A stretch of 64,000 nt of DNA, from assembly GCF_021391395.1 (NCBI RefSeq), contig NZ_CP090059.1, positions 682,001 to 746,000 on the forward strand, given 5' to 3'. The translations under genes were made by a program, and so were the position numbers. The first letter of the stretch is position 1; each line of letters starts with the position of its first letter. This DNA comes from Sphingomonas cannabina. GTDB lineage: Bacteria > Pseudomonadota > Alphaproteobacteria > Sphingomonadales > Sphingomonadaceae. This document shows, piece after piece, positions 32,316 through 39,508 of the stretch. Under the pieces are notes generated by a model. It did no database searches. It was not told the DNA's origin and saw only the letters and a list, made by a program, of their open reading frames with translations.

Positions 32316-33170
32316 ATGCAAGCGAACCTCGTCTGGTCGGTATCGGCGCTGCTCGGGGAGGGGCCGATCTGGCTCCCCGCCGACGAGGCGCTGTGGTTCG
32401 TCGACATCAAGCAGGACCGGCTGCATCGCTTCGTGCCGGAGAGCGGCGAGCGCGAGACCTTCCATGTCGACAATCGCCCGAGCTTCGCGGTGCCGGCGGC
32501 GGCCGGCGGTCTGATCCTGGGGACGGGCCGCGAACTGGTACGGTTCGAGGACGGTGCGGTGGTCGAGCGGCTGGCCACGATCCCGATGCCGGTCGGCAAC
32601 CGCACCAATGACGCGACCGTCGATCCCGAGGGGCGGCTGTGGTTCGGCACGATGGACGACGGCGAGCGCGATCCCAGTGGCCGCGTCTACCGGTTCGACG
32701 GCACGCTGACCGAGATGGGTTGCGCCTGCACCATCACCAACGGCCCGGCGGTGAGTCCCGACGGGCGCTGGCTCTACCATGTCGATACGCTCGCCGGGCA
32801 GGTCTGGCGTTACGATATCGGCGGCGATCCCGACCGGCTGGAGAATGGCGAGCTCTTCGTCACCATCGCGCCGGACGACGGCCATCCCGACGGCGTCACC
32901 TGCGACGCCGAAGGCTGCCTGTGGGTGGCGCTGTGGGGCGGCTGGGGCGTGCGGCGCTATTCGCCGGAGGGCGAGCTGATCGCCACGGTCGCTCTACCGT
33001 GCGCGCAAGTGACCAAGGTGGCGTTTGGCGGCCCGGACCTTCGCACCGGCTATGTCACCACCGCCAGCGTCGGCCTCAGCGCCGACGCGCTGGCGGCGCA
33101 GCCGCTCGCGGGCGGGCTGTTCGCGTTCGAGGCGCCGGCGCCGGGCCTGCCGCCCAACGTCGTGCGCTGA
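32316..33170 (+). CDS. SMP-30/gluconolactonase-type sugar lactonase
   Basis: A 284-residue six-bladed propeller protein of the SMP-30/LRE family. Key sites are visible: the metal-ligand Glu in LLGEGPIW, the NRTNDATVDPEGRLWFGTMD block (Asn and Asp ligands) and SPDGRWLYHVDT, HPDGVTCDAEGCLWVALWGGWGVRRY. It hydrolyses aldonolactones in the cytoplasm. With the dehydrogenase next to it and dgoK/dgoA further on, its substrate is probably D-galactono-lactone (inference). It is the first core gene after attR. GGGAG upstream of ATG 32316 may serve as ribosome site. Confidence 0.9.
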   Translation: MQANLVWSVSALLGEGPIWLPADEALWFVDIKQDRLHRFVPESGERETFHVDNRPSFAVPAAAGGLILGTGRELVRFEDGAVVERLATIPMPVGNRTNDATVDPEGRLWFGTMDDGERDPSGRVYRFDGTLTEMGCACTITNGPAVSPDGRWLYHVDTLAGQVWRYDIGGDPDRLENGELFVTIAPDDGHPDGVTCDAEGCLWVALWGGWGVRRYSPEGELIATVALPCAQVTKVAFGGPDLRTGYVTTASVGLSADALAAQPLAGGLFAFEAPAPGLPPNVVR

Positions 33171-33203
33171 TCAGAGTCTGCCCGTTTTAAGTTGAGGCGA
33201 TGT

Positions 33204-33273
33204 GCTCCTGCGAAGGCAGGAGCCCTGGATCACCCGTATCGCTCGTGGCCAAGGCTCCTGCCTTCGCAGGAGC
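33204..33273. repeat. 21-bp inverted repeat pair (REP-like)
   Basis: GCTCCTGCGAAGGCAGGAGC(C) at 33204-33224 is inverted exactly at 33253-33273. Each arm is a near palindrome. The right arm is identical over 21 bp to 56111-56131, so this is a dispersed repeat family. It lies between converging genes and may terminate both. Confidence 0.8.
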
Positions 33274-33281
33274 GCTGACGC

Positions 33282-34217
33282 CTAGAAGGCGAAGGGCGCC
33301 ACCGTCTCCCGCTCCGCCGACAGGAAGGCATCGGCGACCAGCTCGAGCGGGCGCGGATCGACATCGCTTTCGCCCTTCGCGATCAGCTCGGCGAAGCGCG
33401 CATAAAGGCCGGAATATTCGCGGTCGGGCGCCTCGCGCGGTGCCTCGCCCGGCAGCGCCAGGATGCTGCCGCCCATCGACAGGCGCAGCGTGCCCGCGTC
33501 GGTATCGACCTCGATGTCCCAGGTCTGTGGGCCGGTCTGGAGGAAGTCGAACTCCGCCGTTACCGATGCCTTGCCCGACCGCATTGCCAGGCTGGCGGCG
33601 ATCGGGGTGTCGCGCCCCTCCGGCGTCGCGAGCCGCGCCGAATCGAGCAGTACCGGCTCGGGCAGGATCGCGGTGACGATCGACAGCGCGTTGATGCCCG
33701 GATCGAACACCCCGAAGCCGCCCGCGGTCATGATCCATTCCTGACCGGGATGCCAGCGGCGGATGTCCTCCTTCCAGATCACCCGCACGGCATCGATACG
33801 CCGGTCCGCGAGCCACGCGCGTGCCGGCGCGACACCGGCGGCTTCGCGCGAATGCCAGGTCGCGAACAGCGTCACGCCCTTGGCCTTGGCCTGGCGGGCG
33901 AGATCGTTGATCTCGGAAACGGTGGCTGCCGGCGGCTTCTCCAGCATGACGTGCAGCCCCGCCGCGATCGCCTGGGCGGCGATGTCGTGGCGTCCGGCCG
34001 GGGGCGTGCAGAACGACACCGCGTCGAGCGCATGGCCGGCGGCGATCAGCTCGGCGATGTCGTGGTGCGCCGGGATGCCTTCCACATGGGCATGGCGGCT
34101 GGCGGTCGCGACCAGGGCGAAGCGCGGATCGGCGGCGATCGCGGGAAGATGCTGGTCGCGCGCGATCTTGCCAATTCCGACCAGGCCCAGCCTGATCGCC
34201 CCGCCCGCAGTCGCCAT
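33282..34217 (-). CDS. Gfo/Idh/MocA-type sugar 1-dehydrogenase (probably D-galactose)
   Basis: A 311-residue oxidoreductase: Rossmann motif RLGLVGIGKIARDQHLPAIA near the N-terminus, AVSFCTPPAGRHDIAAQAI, and the family signature LHVMLEKPPAAT (catalytic Lys). The C-terminal sheet domain includes WKEDIRRWHPGQEWIMTAGGFGVFDPGINAL, with the FDPGINAL stretch typical of the galactose/arabinose 1-dehydrogenase group. Reaction: D-galactose plus NAD(P)+ to D-galactono-lactone, first step of the De Ley-Doudoroff route. L-arabinose is an alternative substrate for close relatives. It is divergent from the mutarotase gene. Confidence 0.87.
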   Translation of the reverse strand: MATAGGAIRLGLVGIGKIARDQHLPAIAADPRFALVATASRHAHVEGIPAHHDIAELIAAGHALDAVSFCTPPAGRHDIAAQAIAAGLHVMLEKPPAATVSEINDLARQAKAKGVTLFATWHSREAAGVAPARAWLADRRIDAVRVIWKEDIRRWHPGQEWIMTAGGFGVFDPGINALSIVTAILPEPVLLDSARLATPEGRDTPIAASLAMRSGKASVTAEFDFLQTGPQTWDIEVDTDAGTLRLSMGGSILALPGEAPREAPDREYSGLYARFAELIAKGESDVDPRPLELVADAFLSAERETVAPFAF

Positions 34218-34331
34218 TCTCCACCTTCCTTTTATAAGATATATCTGCTTCTATCCCCGCCAATGGTGCTACCAACGGCGCCGCCGGACGGCAAGGGCGG
34301 TGCGACCGGATCAGGGAAAAGGGACGAGAGG

Positions 34332-35480
34332 ATGACAGGCAGGATCACGCTCATGGCGGCCGCTGCGATTGCCGTGGTGCTAGCAGTGCCGGCCGAGGCC
34401 GCGACCGCGAGGCGCGGCAGCTTCGGCAAGCTTCCCGACGGGCGCGAGGTGCCGTCGGTCACGCTCAGCAACGGCAAGGGCGTGTCGGCGACGGTCATCG
34501 CCTATGGCGCGGCGCTGCAGTCGCTGGTGCTCCCTGACCGCGCGGGCAAGCCGGCAGACATCACACTCGGCTATCCGACGATCGACCTCTATCTTTCCAA
34601 GCCGCAGTATTTCGGCGGCACCGTCGGCCGTTTCGCCAACCGCATCGCCGCCGGCCGCTACAGCATCGGTGGACAGAGCTACCAGGCGCCGGTCAACGAC
34701 GGCGCCAACTCGCTCCACGGCGGCAAGACCGGCTTCGATAAGGTGCTGTGGACCGTGGCGTCGGTGACGTCCGGTCCCACCGCATCGGTCACGCTGCGCT
34801 ACGTGAGCCCCGACGGCGACCAGGGCTATCCCGGGACGATGACGGTCGACGCGATCTATTCGCTCGACGAGAGCAACGCGCTGACGATCGAGTATCGCGC
34901 GACCACCGACAAGCCGACGATCGCCAACATCACCAACCACGCCTATTGGAACCTGTCGGGCGAGGGCTCGGCGAACGGCGCGATGGGGACGCTCGTCACC
35001 ATTCCGGCCGACACCTATCTCCCGACCGATTCGGGCGCGATCCCGACCGGCGAGTTCCGCTCCGTCGCCGGCACGGTGTTCGACTTCCGCACGCCGCACG
35101 CGATCGGCGAGCGTGTCCGCGATGCGAGCGACCAGCAGATCGTGTTCGGGCGCGGCTATGACCATAATTGGGTGGTGGGGAAGACCGTCACGTCCGACCT
35201 CCACCTGATGGCGCGCGCCCACGACCCGAGCTCGGGTCGTGGCTTCGAGCTGTGGTCGAACCAGCCGGGGCTGCAGTTCTATTCGGGCAATTTCCTCGAC
35301 GGCACCAGCTCCGGCAAGGCGCGCCGCATCTACCGCGAGGGCGACGCCTTCGTGATGGAGCCGCAGATCTTCCCCGACACGCCCAACCAGCCGAAGTTCG
35401 GATCGGCGATGCTCAAGCCCGGCGAAACCTACCGCAACGTCATGACCTATCGCTTCGCCGTCGGCGACGGCGCCAAGTAG
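34332..35480 (+). CDS. Aldose 1-epimerase (galactose mutarotase), exported
   Basis: A 382-residue mutarotase with a signal peptide (MTGRITLMAAAAIAVVLAVPAEAAT), so it acts in the periplasm. Catalytic features are visible: GRFANRIAAGRYSIGG, GANSLHGGKTGFDK (base-side His), ITNHAYWNL (catalytic His) and a C-terminal MEPQIFPDTPNQPKF with the catalytic Glu. It interconverts alpha and beta anomers of galactose or related sugars before uptake or oxidation. It is divergent from the dehydrogenase and followed after 1 base by the convergent regulator gene. Confidence 0.92.
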   Translation: MTGRITLMAAAAIAVVLAVPAEAATARRGSFGKLPDGREVPSVTLSNGKGVSATVIAYGAALQSLVLPDRAGKPADITLGYPTIDLYLSKPQYFGGTVGRFANRIAAGRYSIGGQSYQAPVNDGANSLHGGKTGFDKVLWTVASVTSGPTASVTLRYVSPDGDQGYPGTMTVDAIYSLDESNALTIEYRATTDKPTIANITNHAYWNLSGEGSANGAMGTLVTIPADTYLPTDSGAIPTGEFRSVAGTVFDFRTPHAIGERVRDASDQQIVFGRGYDHNWVVGKTVTSDLHLMARAHDPSSGRGFELWSNQPGLQFYSGNFLDGTSSGKARRIYREGDAFVMEPQIFPDTPNQPKFGSAMLKPGETYRNVMTYRFAVGDGAK

Positions 35481-35481
35481 C

Positions 35482-36216
35482 TCAGTCGCCCTCGGCCGTC
35501 TCGATCAGCTCGAGCACGTCGCCGATGATCCGCCGCATCGCCGCGCGCGCGCCCTCGGAATCGCGCGCCAGGATCGCGTCCTTGACCGCGGCGTGATCGG
35601 CCACGCTCGCGCTGCGGCCCTTGATGCGGTTGGTGAAGCGGATCGAGGTGCGCAGCGCCGTCGCCACCACGTCGCGGAACTGGGTGTAGAAGGGGTTCTG
35701 CGACGCGCGCAGCACCGCGACGTGGAAAGCGATGTCCGCGTCGAGCGTGTCGTCGAGTCCCTTCTCCGCCGCTTCCATCCGCGCGAGTCCGGCGGTGATC
35801 CGCGCGAAATCCTCGTCGCTGCCGAAACGCGCCGCCAGCGCGGCCGCCTCCGGCTCGATCCCGGCGCGCAGCTGGTTGAACTGGCGCAGCAGGTCGACCG
35901 AGAATTTGCGCTCGAGCAGCCAGCGCAGCACGTCGGTGTCGAACAGGTTCCACGAGCTCGCCGGCTGGATCACCGTCCCCTGACGCGGCCGCGCGCTGAG
36001 CAGCCCCTTGGCGGTCAGCATCTTCACCGCCTCACGCGTTACCGAACGGCTGACGCCGTGTTGCTTGGCGAGCTCGGCCTCGGTCGGGAAGGTCTTGCCC
36101 TCGTAGTGGCCGGTGACGATGGCCCGTCCCAGGCTGTCGAGCATGCCGTAGGTCAGGTTGCGCCCGAGCGCCGCCCGCCCGTCGGCGGCCTCCGGATCGG
36201 TGTAGGAAGTCGCCAT
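35482..36216 (-). CDS. FadR/GntR-family regulator (DgoR-like)
   Basis: A 244-residue GntR regulator: winged helix TEAELAKQHGVSRSVTREAVKMLTAKGLLSARPRQGTVI and an FCD ligand domain (LDADIAFHVAVLRASQNPFY with metal-binding His, SVADHAAVKDAILARDSEGAR). It resembles the regulators of galactonate and hexuronate use. It is divergent from the symporter-dgoK-dgoA operon and most likely represses it until a pathway intermediate binds. The effector is inferred only from the neighbours. GAAGAGGGG precedes ATG 36216. Confidence 0.9.
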   Translation of the reverse strand: MATSYTDPEAADGRAALGRNLTYGMLDSLGRAIVTGHYEGKTFPTEAELAKQHGVSRSVTREAVKMLTAKGLLSARPRQGTVIQPASSWNLFDTDVLRWLLERKFSVDLLRQFNQLRAGIEPEAAALAARFGSDEDFARITAGLARMEAAEKGLDDTLDADIAFHVAVLRASQNPFYTQFRDVVATALRTSIRFTNRIKGRSASVADHAAVKDAILARDSEGARAAMRRIIGDVLELIETAEGD

Positions 36217-36286
36217 CCCCTCTTCGTCCTCATCTGAGGCCTATCGGCCGCCCTGTTCATCGCCTAGGTTAGCCGTTGCGTGGCGC

Positions 36287-36314
36287 TGGACAAGTCCCAT
36301 AAATCAGATAAATG
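36287..36314 (+). promoter_or_regulatory. Candidate promoter of the symporter-dgoK-dgoA operon
   Basis: TGGACA (36287-36292) and TAAATG (36309-36314) are 16 bp apart in the 158-bp region between the divergent regulator and the operon. The -10 region overlaps the AT-rich ATAAATCAGATAAAT motif, a plausible operator for the GntR protein. Neither box is strong. Confidence 0.35.
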
Positions 36315-36374
36315 AACCGGATAGGCGCGAACAACGGCGGATAGTGCCGCCGGAACGGGGCGGGGAGAGCATGT

Positions 36375-37967
36375 ATGGGGCTGTCGACCATCGATGTCAT
36401 CGTCGTGATCGCTTATGCGATCGGCATCTTCGGCCTGGCGCAATGGGTATCGCGCGAAAAGGCGGGGCACGCCAAGGACACCTCCGACTATTTCCTCGCG
36501 TCCAAGAACCTGCCGTGGTGGGCGATCGGCGCCTCGCTGATCGCGGCGAACATCTCCGCCGAGCAGATCGTCGGCATGTCCGGATCGGGCTATGCGATCG
36601 GGCTCGCCATCGCCTCCTATGAGTGGATGGCGGCGGCGACGCTGCTGATCGTCGGCAAGTTCTTCCTGCCGATCTTCCTCAGGAACGAGATCTACACGAT
36701 GCCGCAGTTCCTGGAGCGGCGGTACGGACGCACGATCCGCAGCCTGATGGCCTGGTTCTGGCTCGCGCTCTACGTGTTCGTGAACCTCACCTCGATCATC
36801 TGGCTCGGCTCGATCGCGGTGACCAAGGTCGCCGGCATCGACCAGAACGTCGCGCTGGTCGTGCTCGGCGCCTTCGCGCTGCTCTATCAGCTGCGCGGCG
36901 GGCTCAAGGCGGTGGCGCTGACCGATATCGTCCAGGTGACGCTGCTGGTGCTCGGCGGCCTGGTCGTCGCCTATCTGACCCTAAGCGAGATCGGCAACGG
37001 CGACCTGTTCGCGGGCTGGCACAAGCTCGTGACCACCGCGCCCGATCATTTCCACATGATCCTGAAGCCCGGCGATCCGCATTACATGGACCTGCCGGGC
37101 CTGTCGGTGCTGATCGGCGGCATGTGGATCGCCAACCTCAGCTACTGGGGCTTCAACCAGTACATCATCCAGCGCGCGCTCGCGGCCAAGAACATCAACG
37201 AGGCGCAGAAGGGCGTGTTGTTCGCCGCCTTCCTCAAGCTGCTGATGCCGCTGATCATCGTGCTGCCGGGTATCGCCGCGGTGCTGCTCGCGCCCGATCT
37301 GTCGAAGCCGGACGAGGCCTATCCGACGATGATGCGGCTGCTGCCGACCGGGCTGCTCGGCCTGGTCTTCGCGGCGCTGATCGCGGCGATCATCGCCTCG
37401 ACCGCATCCAAGATCAATTCGATCGCGACGATCTTCACCCTCGACGTCTATGCCAAGTTCCGCGGCGTGCGCACCGCCGCCGAGGATTCTGAGGGCAAGG
37501 CGCGCGAGGAGCGGCACCTGGTGCTGGTCGGCCGCATCACCGCAGCCGCGGCGATCGCCATCGCCATCCTCACCGCGCGCCCGCTGGTCGGCGCATCGGA
37601 GCAGGCGTTCCAGTTCATCCAGGAGTTCACCGGCTTCTTCACGCCGGGCATCACCGTGATCTTCCTGCTCGGCCTGTTCTGGAAGCGCGCGAACGAGGTC
37701 GGCGCGATCGCCGCGGCGGTGGCGTCGGTGGTGCTGTCGGCGGTGTTCAAATATCAATGGGCGTCGCTGCCGTTCATGGACCGGATGGGCGTCGTATTCC
37801 TGATCGCGCTCGCGCTCGCGGTGGTGCTGTCGCTGGTCACGCCGCAAAAGCCCGGCACCGATACGATCGAGACCGGCGACGTGCGCTATGCAACCTCGAC
37901 CGGATTCAATATCGGGGCGATCGGCGTGGTCCTGATCCTGGTCGCGCTCTACGCGACCTGGTGGTGA
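36375..37967 (+). CDS. Sodium/sugar symporter (SSS family, SGLT-like)
   Basis: A 530-residue membrane protein with about 14 helices. Family marks include DYFLASKNLPWWAIGASLIAANISAEQIVGMSGSGYAIG (TM1-TM2, the SSS signature in the sugar group), YWGFNQYIIQRALAAKNINEAQKG and ASTASKINSIATIFTLDVY (sodium site serines). It imports a hexose, probably galactose, with sodium. GGGGAGAG lies 7 bases before ATG 36375. The next gene, dgoK, begins 4 bp after its stop, so uptake and breakdown are in one transcript. Confidence 0.93.
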   Translation: MGLSTIDVIVVIAYAIGIFGLAQWVSREKAGHAKDTSDYFLASKNLPWWAIGASLIAANISAEQIVGMSGSGYAIGLAIASYEWMAAATLLIVGKFFLPIFLRNEIYTMPQFLERRYGRTIRSLMAWFWLALYVFVNLTSIIWLGSIAVTKVAGIDQNVALVVLGAFALLYQLRGGLKAVALTDIVQVTLLVLGGLVVAYLTLSEIGNGDLFAGWHKLVTTAPDHFHMILKPGDPHYMDLPGLSVLIGGMWIANLSYWGFNQYIIQRALAAKNINEAQKGVLFAAFLKLLMPLIIVLPGIAAVLLAPDLSKPDEAYPTMMRLLPTGLLGLVFAALIAAIIASTASKINSIATIFTLDVYAKFRGVRTAAEDSEGKAREERHLVLVGRITAAAAIAIAILTARPLVGASEQAFQFIQEFTGFFTPGITVIFLLGLFWKRANEVGAIAAAVASVVLSAVFKYQWASLPFMDRMGVVFLIALALAVVLSLVTPQKPGTDTIETGDVRYATSTGFNIGAIGVVLILVALYATWW

Positions 37968-37971
37968 TCCG

Positions 37972-38844
37972 ATGAGTCTTGGCCCGCGCTTCCTCGCCGT
38001 CGATTGGGGGACGACCAACCGGCGGGTCTATCTGATCGAGGACGGCGCGGTCGCCGAGACCGAACGCGACGATCACGGCGTGGTCGCCGTGACCGATTTC
38101 GCCGGTGAGGTGACCGCGATCCGGGAGCGGTTCGGTGCCCTGCCGATGCTGCTCGCCGGCATGGTCGGGTCGAACATCGGTTGGCGGGCAGCTCCCTATG
38201 TCCCCGCGCCTGCCGGCATCGCCGCGCTGGTTGCCAATCTGCTGTGGATGGACGACCGCACCGCGATCATTCCCGGCCTGTCGTTCGTCGACGGCGGGCG
38301 GGGCGACGTGATGCGCGGCGAGGAGGTCCAGCTCCTCGGCGCCTGCGCGGCCGGCTTGGCGCCGGGCGACGCGCTGCTCGTCCAGCCGGGCACACATTGC
38401 AAATGGGCGGAGATGGCGGGCGGTGAGGTCGCGCGCTTCACCACGGCGATGACCGGCGAGCTGTTCGCATTGCTGCGCGGCCACGGCCTGCTCGCGGCGC
38501 AGCTCGGCGCCGACGTGACGCCGGGCGAGGCGTTCCTCGCCGGCGTGCGCGAGGGGGCGAAGCGCGACCTTGCCGCCTCGCTGTTCGGCATCCGCGCCGC
38601 CAAGCTGCTCGGCCTGCGCGACGACGAGGACGCCGCCTCCTTCGCCAGCGGTCTCGTCATTGGCAGCGACGTCGCCGCACGGCTCGCCGAGACGCGTCAC
38701 GACCGCGCCTATGTGTTGGCCGACCCCAAATTGGGCGGCCTCTATGTCGCCGCGATCGAGGCGCATGGCCGTGCCGCCGAACTCGTCGACAGCCACGCCG
38801 CCTTCATCGCCGGCATCCATCAGATCGGAGCCCTGATCCCGTGA
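37972..38844 (+). CDS. dgoK: 2-dehydro-3-deoxygalactonokinase
   Basis: A 290-residue kinase with the DgoK N-terminal phosphate-binding loop AVDWGTTNRRVYLIE, a GMVGSNIGWRAAPYVPAPAG motif, and the conserved LVQPGTHCKWAEM block followed by TTAMTGELFALLRGHGLL. These features are typical of KDGal kinases. It phosphorylates 2-keto-3-deoxygalactonate at O6 using ATP. Its TGA overlaps the GTG start of the aldolase gene. Together with dgoA it defines the pathway as galactose/galactonate rather than glucose. Confidence 0.93.
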   Translation: MSLGPRFLAVDWGTTNRRVYLIEDGAVAETERDDHGVVAVTDFAGEVTAIRERFGALPMLLAGMVGSNIGWRAAPYVPAPAGIAALVANLLWMDDRTAIIPGLSFVDGGRGDVMRGEEVQLLGACAAGLAPGDALLVQPGTHCKWAEMAGGEVARFTTAMTGELFALLRGHGLLAAQLGADVTPGEAFLAGVREGAKRDLAASLFGIRAAKLLGLRDDEDAASFASGLVIGSDVAARLAETRHDRAYVLADPKLGGLYVAAIEAHGRAAELVDSHAAFIAGIHQIGALIP

Positions 38845-39467
38845 GTCACATCGCCGCCTTCGACGCTGCCTTCGCCCGCTGTCCGCTCGTCGCCATCCTG
38901 CGCGGCGTCCGCCCGGACGAGGTCGAGGCGGTCGGCGACGCGCTGGTCGCGGCCGGCTTCACGCTGATCGAGGTTCCGCTCAACTCGCCCGATCCGCTCG
39001 ACAGCATCGCGCGGCTGGCGCGCCGTTTCGAGGGACGGGCGGTGATCGGCGCCGGTACGGTGCTCAGCGCCGCGGACGTCGCCGCCGTGCAGGGCGCGGG
39101 CGGCACCATGATCATCTCGCCCAACGCCAACCCGGCGGTGATCGGTGCGAGCGCGGCGGCGGGGCTGGTCTCGCTCCCCGGCATCGCCACCCCGACCGAG
39201 GCCTTTGCCGCGCTCGAAGCAGGCGCGACCGCGCTCAAGCTGTTCCCGGCGGAAGGGGCGTCGCCCGCCGTCGTCAAGGCGATACGGGCGGTGCTGCCCA
39301 AGGGGACGCGCGTGCTCGCGGTGGGCGGGATCACCTCCGCCGACCTCGCGCGCTGGACCGAGGCGGGCACTGCCGGGTTCGGCCTCGGCTCCGCGTTGTA
39401 CCGACCGGGATTGACCGCCGATGAGGTCGGTAGCCGCGCCCGGGACTTCGTGGCCGCGCTGAACTGA
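38841..39467 (+). CDS. dgoA: 2-dehydro-3-deoxy-6-phosphogalactonate aldolase
   Basis: A 208-residue KDPG/KDPGal aldolase: CPLVAILRGVRPDEVEAVGDAL, the catalytic Glu in TLIEVPLNSPDPLDSI, IGAGTVLSAADV, and the Schiff-base Lys in ATALKLFPAEG. It splits KDPGal into pyruvate and glyceraldehyde 3-phosphate, the last step of the De Ley-Doudoroff route. The start is GTG 38841, overlapping the dgoK stop (GTGA). A hairpin terminator follows 1 bp after its stop. Confidence 0.93.
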   Translation: MSHIAAFDAAFARCPLVAILRGVRPDEVEAVGDALVAAGFTLIEVPLNSPDPLDSIARLARRFEGRAVIGAGTVLSAADVAAVQGAGGTMIISPNANPAVIGASAAAGLVSLPGIATPTEAFAALEAGATALKLFPAEGASPAVVKAIRAVLPKGTRVLAVGGITSADLARWTEAGTAGFGLGSALYRPGLTADEVGSRARDFVAALN

Positions 39468-39468
39468 G

Positions 39469-39496
39469 CGTCATCCCGGCTTTCACCGGGATGACG
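39469..39496. terminator. Bidirectional hairpin between converging operons
   Basis: CGTCATCCCGG (39469-39479) pairs perfectly with 39486-39496 around a 6-nt loop. It sits between the dgoA stop and the stop of the exporter permease on the other strand. The GTCATCCCGG...CCGGGATGAC core is also typical of REP-type repeats. Confidence 0.75.
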
Positions 39497-39508
39497 GCGT
39501 TTCTCCTC

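Noticed and set aside
33174..33200. AGAGTCTG after the lactonase gene as a second copy of the 6391-6522 element
   Set aside because: Only eight bases are shared and the rest of the element is missing, so it may be chance; mentioned only as a lead.
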